10,853 bases of DNA from positions 1 through 10,853 of the forward strand of contig JACRBR010000314.1 of assembly GCA_016213125.1 (NCBI GenBank). The letters run 5' to 3'. Below are positions 6,227-10,853 of the stretch, one piece after another. The position numbers and the translations under genes are program-made. Under the pieces are notes generated by a model. It was not told the origin of the DNA. It made no database searches and saw nothing but the letters and a program-made list of their open reading frames with translations. Source of the DNA: Chloroflexota bacterium (GTDB lineage: Bacteria; Chloroflexota; Dehalococcoidia; DSTF01; JACRBR01). Every line of letters starts with the position of its first letter. Positions within the stretch are counted from its first letter, which is position 1.

Positions 6227-6871
6227 GTGAAGACGGCTCCACCGCCCGCACCGCCCGCTGACACCTCCACCGACGGCCGATCCGCCCGCCGCGAGCGCAC
6301 CCGCACCGCCATCGCCGACGCGATGCTGTCCCTGATCGAGGATGGCGACCTGCGGCCGACGGCCCCCCGCGTCGCCGAGCGCGCGGGGGTATCGCTGCGT
6401 TCGGTCTTCCAGCACTTCCAGGACATGGAGGCCATCTACGCTGCCGTCGCCGAGCGTCAGATCGAGCGCATGCTGGCGACCGCGAAGTTCATCGCGCGCG
6501 AGGGCCTGCTGGGAGACCGCATTCGCGCGTTCGCTGCCGAGCGCGCCCGCCTCCACGAAGCGGTAACGCCGGTCCGCCGGGCCGCCCTTCTGATCGAGCC
6601 GTTCTCTCCCGGGATCGCAGAGCGCCTGCGCTGGGTCCGGGATCTCGGCGGCATCGAGGTGGCGAAGGTGTTCCGCCTCGAGCTTGCCCAGCTGCCCACG
6701 AAGGACCGCCGTGACGCGCTCGAGGCGCTGACCGTCGCCGCAAGCTGGTCCGCGTGGGAAGCACTGCGCGCGCACCAGGGCTTGTCCCCGGCGCAGGCGG
6801 AGCGCGTCGTACGGCGGACGGTGGAGGCGCTGCTGGAGAAACATCCCGCGATGAAGGAGCCAGCGCGATGA
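6227..6871 (+). CDS. TetR/AcrR-family transcriptional regulator
   Basis: A 214-aa one-component regulator. After a Pro-rich 15-residue tail, residues 18-75 form the TetR DNA-binding domain: basic helix 1 (RRERTRTAIADAML), helix-turn-helix PRVAERAGVSLRSVFQHF (47-64) with FQHF in the usual YxHF position, then DMEAIYAAV. Residues 80-205 are an all-helical ligand/dimer domain of no recognised subclass. The GTG start has no ribosome-binding site and coincides with the predicted transcription start, so it is probably translated from a leaderless mRNA. The palindrome directly upstream implies autorepression. Its TGA overlaps the next ATG (ATGA), tying the downstream genes to the same transcript. The inducer is unknown; by context it could be a halogenated or related hydrophobic compound (inference). 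Confidence 0.88.
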   Translation: MKTAPPPAPPADTSTDGRSARRERTRTAIADAMLSLIEDGDLRPTAPRVAERAGVSLRSVFQHFQDMEAIYAAVAERQIERMLATAKFIAREGLLGDRIRAFAAERARLHEAVTPVRRAALLIEPFSPGIAERLRWVRDLGGIEVAKVFRLELAQLPTKDRRDALEALTVAASWSAWEALRAHQGLSPAQAERVVRRTVEALLEKHPAMKEPAR

Positions 6872-7482
6872 CCTCCCTTTCGAGCGCGATCGGCCGGGCC
6901 TGCGGGCTGGCCATGTTCATCACCACCGGAGTGGCTGTCGGACTGGCCTGCGCCAGCGCCTCGAAGCGCGTCGCCGCTGTCGTCCACGCGGACGACATCC
7001 CGACCGCCTACACACCGGGCGGAGGCTGGCGCGGCGCCATGCCCCCGCCCGTCCTCGCCGCCTGCACCGAACCGCCCGCTCCCGGCGCGCCCGACCTGCG
7101 CGGCCTGTGGAAGGCGTACGCCGTCGAGCAGGGCGGCAAGCCTGTCACGAACCATCCCCTGAACGACCACATCGAACGCATCGAGCAGTGCGGCGACCGC
7201 GTCGTCATCACCAGCGAACCCGTCATCCACGACATGCGCGCCGATGGCATCCTGGAGCACGGCGTGAACGACGTCGCGGCGGCGAACTTCACGCCCATCC
7301 GCGTCGCGGCGATCTTCTCGGAAGGACGGCTGGAGCTGTACCCGGGCGGCATCCAGCCCGGCGCGGCCCCGCTCGTCACGCGCGAGATCGTCGATGGCGA
7401 GCTGATACTCAACTACGTCGTGTTCAAAGTGACGATGCGGCGCATGCACGACGCGGCGGATGGACCCCGCAGCAGGCAATGA
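6868..7482 (+). CDS. Secreted lipocalin-like protein, function unknown
   Basis: A 204-aa protein. Residues 10-31 are a signal-like hydrophobic segment ending ...VGLACASA. C28 is only a poor lipobox match because Gly is at -3, so ordinary Sec export is as likely as lipidation. Residues 77-193 look like a small beta-barrel. They start with DLRGLWK, run through alternating strands (RVVITSEPV, RVAAIF, GRLELYPGG, REIVDGELILNY) and end in KVTMRRM. This order resembles lipocalin or fatty-acid-binding-like ligand carriers. I do not recognise a named family. Starts: ATG within the tetR stop, with AAGGAG (6853-6858) nine bases upstream. The haloalkane dehalogenase gene follows after 25 bases. If the barrel binds a small hydrophobic ligand, it would fit as a capture or delivery protein for the pathway, but that is inference. 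Confidence 0.65.
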   Translation: MTSLSSAIGRACGLAMFITTGVAVGLACASASKRVAAVVHADDIPTAYTPGGGWRGAMPPPVLAACTEPPAPGAPDLRGLWKAYAVEQGGKPVTNHPLNDHIERIEQCGDRVVITSEPVIHDMRADGILEHGVNDVAAANFTPIRVAAIFSEGRLELYPGGIQPGAAPLVTREIVDGELILNYVVFKVTMRRMHDAADGPRSRQ

Positions 7483-7507
7483 GAACGAACAGCGGAAAGG
7501 TGACCTC

Positions 7508-8413
7508 ATGAACGCCCTTCGAACGCCCGATGAACGGTTCGCGAACCTGCCCGGGTACACCTTCAACCCCCACTACATCCAGGTCGACGGCCTGCGGATG
7601 CACTACATCGACGAAGGGCCGGTCGGCGCAGAGACGGTGCTGCTGCTGCACGGCGAACCATCGTGGGCCTACCTCTACCGAAGGATGATTCCCATCATCG
7701 CCGGCGGCGGCCTCCGCGCCATCGCCCCCGACCTCATCGGGTTCGGCCGCAGCGACAAGCCCGACTCGCAGGACGACTACACGTACCAGGCGCACGTCGA
7801 CTGGACGACATCGTTCGTGACGCAGCTCGACCTGCGCAACATCACCCTCGTATGCCAGGACTGGGGCGGCCTCGTCGGCCTTCGCGTCGCCGCCGAGCAC
7901 CCGGAGCGGTTCGCCCGGATCGTCGCCGCTAACACCTTCCTGCCCACCGGCGATAGCCCGCCCGGCGAGGCGTTCCTGCGCTGGCAGACCTTCTCCCAGA
8001 CCGCGCCATCGCTGCCCATCGGCAACATCGTCCGCGGCGGATGCAAGACCGAACTCTCGCCCGAGGTCATCGCCGCCTACGACGCATCGTTCCCCGACGA
8101 CACGTACAAGGCGGGGGCGCGCAAGTTCCCCGCGCTGGTGCCCACCCGCCCCGACGATCCGGCGTCGGCCGCGAACCGCAAGGCATGGGAGACGCTGGGC
8201 GCGTGGGAGAAGCCGTTCCTCTGCGCGTTCAGCGACGAAGACCCCATCACGCGCGGAGCCGCCCGCGCATTCCAGTCGCGCGTGCCCGGCACAAAGGGCA
8301 TGCCTCACACGACGATCAAGGGCGGCGGCCACTTCCTGCAGGAGGACAAGGGCGAGGAACTGGCGCAGGTCGTCGTCGACTTCATCAGGCAGACGCCGAT
8401 AGCGGGCAAGTAG
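7508..8413 (+). CDS. dhmA: Haloalkane dehalogenase, type I (HLD-I), alpha/beta-hydrolase
   Basis: A 301-aa cytoplasmic enzyme that hydrolyses carbon-halogen bonds of haloalkanes to alcohol and halide. Aligned by eye to Xanthobacter DhlA, the whole catalytic set is present. It includes oxyanion/halide-side E50 in HGEPSW, nucleophile D118 and halide-binding W119 in CQDWGG, cap-domain W159 (DhlA W175), acid D245 in SDEDP and base H275 in GGGHFLQED. The acid after the cap domain and the two tryptophans place it in subfamily I. The N-terminus LRTPDERFANLPGY is typical of this family. The ATG at 7508 has AAAGGTGA just upstream; an in-frame ATG at 7460 would overlap the previous gene and adds 16 residues with no family match. 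It is the only clearly enzymatic step in the tetR unit. Some family members have low or unknown activity, so the native substrate is open. Confidence 0.88.
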   Translation: MNALRTPDERFANLPGYTFNPHYIQVDGLRMHYIDEGPVGAETVLLLHGEPSWAYLYRRMIPIIAGGGLRAIAPDLIGFGRSDKPDSQDDYTYQAHVDWTTSFVTQLDLRNITLVCQDWGGLVGLRVAAEHPERFARIVAANTFLPTGDSPPGEAFLRWQTFSQTAPSLPIGNIVRGGCKTELSPEVIAAYDASFPDDTYKAGARKFPALVPTRPDDPASAANRKAWETLGAWEKPFLCAFSDEDPITRGAARAFQSRVPGTKGMPHTTIKGGGHFLQEDKGEELAQVVVDFIRQTPIAGK

Positions 8414-8434
8414 CCGGGAACGGAGCGAACAGCG

Positions 8435-8836
8435 ATGCCCCACATCAAGCCGACTCGGGACCAGATCACCCGCCTCGCGCAGAGCGCGGACGAAGGTCCG
8501 GTTGTCATGCTCAACCTGCTGAGGTTCGCGCCCGCGGCCGCAGGCGATGCCGGCAAGACCGGCGCGGACTCATACGAGACCTACGGCGAGAAGATGCGCG
8601 CGATCATGGCCCCGCGCGGCATCAAGCTGCTCTGGCAGGGGCGCGGCGACCAGGTGCTCATCGGCGACGACGACGCCGACGCCTGGGACATGGTGCTCCT
8701 CGTCGAGTACCCGTCACGCAAGGTGTTCCTGGAGATGGGCGCCAGCAAGGAGTACGAGAAAGTCGGCGAGCACCGCACCAGCGCCCTCGTCGATTCGCGC
8801 CTGCTGGCCTGCACCGAGCAATTCCGCGCGAAGTGA
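8435..8836 (+). CDS. DUF1330-like small protein (ferredoxin-like dimeric barrel)
   Basis: A 133-aa soluble protein. The opening GPVVMLNLLRF (21-31), a middle YETYGEKMRAIMAPRGIKLLW segment, then DMVLLVEYPSRKVFLEM and a C-terminal AL-x-DSRLLACTEQF match the DUF1330/EthD-like dimeric alpha-beta barrel pattern. There is no signal peptide. The function of the family is not established; related dimeric barrels bind or rearrange small organic molecules. It lies 21 bases after the dehalogenase with a GGAG at 8430 region, so it is very likely co-transcribed. A role on the dehalogenation product is possible but not shown. Confidence 0.75.
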   Translation: MPHIKPTRDQITRLAQSADEGPVVMLNLLRFAPAAAGDAGKTGADSYETYGEKMRAIMAPRGIKLLWQGRGDQVLIGDDDADAWDMVLLVEYPSRKVFLEMGASKEYEKVGEHRTSALVDSRLLACTEQFRAK

Positions 8837-8842
8837 TCGCGC

Positions 8843-8864
8843 GTGGCAGGAAACCGTCCTGCAC
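8843..8864 (+). other. Intercistronic hairpin before the binding-protein gene
   Basis: GTG-g-CAGGA (8843-8851) pairs with TCCTGCAC (8857-8864) with one bulged G and a 5-base loop (8852-8856), seven bases after the DUF1330 stop. No T-run follows. It sits in the largest gap of the tetR unit (68 bases), where it could lower read-through or stabilise mRNA ends and so set different amounts of the binding protein. Confidence 0.3.
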
Positions 8865-8904
8865 ATGCACAACCATGGGCTAAGCCTGCGAGGAGCGAGC
8901 AAAC

Positions 8905-10614
8905 TTGGCGTACTGGGATCGGATTCTCACCACACGGGTCACCCGGCGGCGGATACTGCGCGGGGCTGGAGTCGCGGGCGCGGCGGCCGGCGCGATCTGG
9001 ATCGCCGGCTGCAGTGACGGGAAGACACCGGTCGATGGCATCACGCCGCTGGCCGGCACACCGTCCGCAGGCGACCCAACGAAGCCCGACTACGCGAATC
9101 CGCTCGATCCCCCGATCGCCGGCGGACGCTACCAGGCGGTCGCGCCCGCCCCGTTCGATTCGTTCGACCCCCACCGGGCCGTCGGGGCGTCCACCGCCGT
9201 CTTTCCGCGCATCTACAACGTCCTCGTCCAGCAGTCGGCCCAGCGTCCGCAGGTCTCGGTGTTCGACCTCGCGGAGTCGCTGGAGAATCCCGACGATGTG
9301 ACCTGGATCTTCAAGATCCGGCCCGGCGTCCGCATCGGCCCGAACGATCTCGGCGTGCCGGAGCGGGATCTCGACGGCGACGACGCCGTCGCGACGTTCG
9401 AGCGCATCAAGGCGATCCCGGAGGCGCCCAACGGCGCGTTCGTAAAGGAGTTCCTCGCGGGTGTGACGGCTGGCGGCGGCGCGATGACCCTCACCACTAC
9501 AAAGCCGTACGCGTGGCTGCTCAGCCGCGTCGGCAACTTCGTCAACACCATCCCACCCCGCGAGCTGATCGCAGACGAGGCCTCCATCGCGAAGCTGCTC
9601 GACCGGAGCGCCGGCGCCGGACCGTACCGCCTGGCCTCCTCGTCCGAGGGCGAGGCTGCCAGGCTCGAGCGGAACCCTTCGTTCTACGCGAAGGACAGCG
9701 CCGGGACGCAACTGCCGTACCTCGAGGGGATCGACATCCGGACCATCACCGACCGTTCGGCGTGGCGAACCGCCTTCGTCAACGGCCAGGTGCACCAGTA
9801 CACCGCCGAGGGCAAAGCCGAGATCGATGCGCTCTCCAGCGACTTCTTCGTCGTCAAGGACCCGCTGGCGCAGTTCGTCCCTGTGGCCATGAACCCGGAG
9901 AAGCCGCCTTTCAACGATCCGCGTGCCCGGCGTGCCGTCTCTCGCGCCATCAACCGCCAACAGTTCGTCGACCGCATCTACAGCGGCGATGCCAAACCAA
10001 ACGGTCTCGTGCACTGGCCGGCCGGTGAAGACTCCTACGCGTTCAGCGCGCAGGAGCTCGAGGAGCTTCAGCCGTTCGACGTGGCGGAGGCTCGCAGCCT
10101 CGTCGAAGCGCTGGGCGGCCTGAAGGTGAAGCTGGTCTATCCTGCGGCGACGAACGTCGCCCTCCACTCCAGCCACGTACCGATCTTCGTCGAGCAGCTG
10201 AAGGCGGCAAACATCGACATCGACGACTCCCCGCTCGAGTTCACGGCATGGCTGGCGACGTACCGTTCCCGCGATTACGAGATGAGCCTTGGCCTGACGC
10301 AGGTCATCGAGACGCCAGAGCAGCCGCTGAACTGGCACACCTCCAACGGACCGCTGGGCGACCGCTCATTCGGCGTGGGCATCGGCGACCCGGACATCGA
10401 TAAGGCGATCGAGAACACCAAGACGATCCTCGACGTGGACGCGCGGGTGAAGGCCGTGCGCGATGCCCAGAAACTGATCTACGCGAAGGACCCGACGTTC
10501 CTGCCCCTGGTCAGCGGCTACAACTACAACGCCTACAGCAACAAGGTGCACAACCTGCCCGCCGGCATCGGGGCGACGGCGCTCTTTGTGCACTCCGTCT
10601 GGATCGAAGCCTGA
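8905..10614 (+). CDS. Tat-exported lipoprotein, ABC-transporter solute-binding protein family 5
   Basis: A 569-aa extracytoplasmic binding protein of the oligopeptide/nickel-type family (SBP_bac_5). The N-terminus shows a twin-arginine motif TRRRILRG (13-20), a short hydrophobic run, and lipobox IAGC with the lipidated cysteine at C36. A polar linker follows. The binding domain from about residue 70 has the usual FDSFDPHRA opening, FPRIYNVLV, LAESLENPDDVTWIFKIRPGVR, DAVATFERIK, AGPYRL, the DPRARRAVSRAINRQQFVD helix and a late DP-x-FLPLVSGYNYNAY stretch. Start: TTG at 8905 with GAGGAG about ten bases upstream; no ATG fits. Permease and ATPase genes are not in the window. Family 5 proteins bind peptides, nickel complexes, sugars and other solutes, so the ligand is unknown. 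Placement after the dehalogenase suggests uptake or sensing of a small molecule, by inference. Confidence 0.88.
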   Translation: MAYWDRILTTRVTRRRILRGAGVAGAAAGAIWIAGCSDGKTPVDGITPLAGTPSAGDPTKPDYANPLDPPIAGGRYQAVAPAPFDSFDPHRAVGASTAVFPRIYNVLVQQSAQRPQVSVFDLAESLENPDDVTWIFKIRPGVRIGPNDLGVPERDLDGDDAVATFERIKAIPEAPNGAFVKEFLAGVTAGGGAMTLTTTKPYAWLLSRVGNFVNTIPPRELIADEASIAKLLDRSAGAGPYRLASSSEGEAARLERNPSFYAKDSAGTQLPYLEGIDIRTITDRSAWRTAFVNGQVHQYTAEGKAEIDALSSDFFVVKDPLAQFVPVAMNPEKPPFNDPRARRAVSRAINRQQFVDRIYSGDAKPNGLVHWPAGEDSYAFSAQELEELQPFDVAEARSLVEALGGLKVKLVYPAATNVALHSSHVPIFVEQLKAANIDIDDSPLEFTAWLATYRSRDYEMSLGLTQVIETPEQPLNWHTSNGPLGDRSFGVGIGDPDIDKAIENTKTILDVDARVKAVRDAQKLIYAKDPTFLPLVSGYNYNAYSNKVHNLPAGIGATALFVHSVWIEA

Positions 10615-10640
10615 TTCCCGCAACAACGAAGGAGGACGCC

Positions 10641-10853
10641 ATGGCCGGATTCGATGTCATTCTGCTGGGGACCGGCAGCCCCCTGCCCAACGCCGATCGC
10701 TGCGGCGCCGGTCAGGTGATCCTGTCCGGCGATCAACGCATCCTCGTCGACTGCGGCTGGGGTGTCGCGCGCCGCCTCTTCGCCGCCGGCGTGGCCCCGC
10801 CCATGGTGGACACGGTCGTGTTCACGCACATGCACTCCGACCACATCACCGAC
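10641..10853 (+). CDS. Metallo-beta-lactamase-fold hydrolase, 3' end cut by window
   Basis: The first 71 codons of a ribonuclease Z/arylsulfatase-like MBL-fold protein. The start is an ATG with a near-ideal GAAGGAGG seven bases upstream. The opening strand FDVILLGTGSPLPNADRCGAGQ-type pattern (4-25), LVDCGWG (35-41) and metal-binding HMHSDH (63-68, fitting H-x-H-x-D-H) are visible. The N-terminal GTGSPLP pattern is that of the RNase Z-like branch, which includes tRNA 3' processing enzymes and many hydrolases of small esters, so the substrate cannot be read. The gene starts 26 bases after the binding-protein stop, consistent with continuation of the same operon. It runs past the window end. Confidence 0.85.
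   Translation, partial: MAGFDVILLGTGSPLPNADRCGAGQVILSGDQRILVDCGWGVARRLFAAGVAPPMVDTVVFTHMHSDHITD

Noticed and set aside
6868..6960. Lipoprotein call for the 6868 gene
   Set aside because: Cys28 is preceded by G-L-A, which breaks the lipobox at -3. Simple Sec export is equally likely, so lipidation is not claimed.
7460..7507. Upstream ATG extending the dehalogenase by 16 residues
   Set aside because: It overlaps the end of the previous gene and lacks a ribosome site. The ATG at 7508 has one and matches the family N-terminus.
8581..10338. 585-aa reading frame on the - strand opposite the binding-protein gene
   Set aside because: The + strand frame has a Tat motif, lipobox and full family-5 pattern. 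The antisense frame is Arg/Asp/Val-rich without recognisable domains.
1..10853. CRISPR arrays, tRNA/rRNA genes, insertion sequences, integration sites
   Set aside because: No spaced direct repeats, no RNA gene pattern and no transposase or terminal inverted repeats were found on reading both strands.

Overview
The window is GC-rich, gene-dense bacterial DNA with every supported gene on the + strand. Long non-coding-strand reading frames are common, as expected at this base composition. Several features together suggest a member of the Chloroflexota (Tepidiformia/Dehalococcoidia-like), with a high-GC actinobacterium as the alternative. These are GTG/TTG starts, a Tat-type lipoprotein binding protein, an actinobacterial/chloroflexal-type CDP-alcohol phosphotransferase and a cytoplasmic sulfite-oxidase-like enzyme. 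This assignment is inferred from protein style, not from a marker gene.

Region 1 (1-3163): a KimA-type potassium/proton symporter (121-2262) with an extra N-terminal tail of about 95 residues and an unusual Gly where KimA has a potassium-site Asp. A strong hairpin terminator follows. Next comes a non-coding stretch of about 240 bases ending in an extended -10 promoter, then a membrane-anchored protein whose ectodomain looks like a pseudopilin but which lacks a prepilin leader.

Region 2 (3164-6173): a cytoplasmic molybdopterin oxidoreductase of the sulfite-oxidase fold has its own promoter with an overlapping inverted repeat, and a hairpin sits at its stop codon. A two-gene unit follows. A phosphatidylinositol-phosphate-synthase-like CDP-alcohol phosphotransferase overlaps by ATGA a GT-C-like polytopic membrane protein, which suggests an envelope (glyco)lipid function.

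Region 3 (6174-10853): probably one transcription unit. It begins with a TetR-family regulator that has a perfect 17-bp palindrome over its promoter and a likely leaderless GTG start. Then come a secreted lipocalin-like protein of unknown function (ATGA overlap), a type I haloalkane dehalogenase with a complete catalytic set, a DUF1330-like small protein, a Tat lipoprotein of the ABC peptide/solute-binding family 5, and the first 71 codons of a metallo-beta-lactamase-fold hydrolase cut by the window end. The best candidate for an undescribed system here is this TetR-controlled group: binding, hydrolytic and dehalogenating proteins under one self-regulated promoter. No RNA genes, CRISPR arrays, insertion sequences or integration scars were seen.
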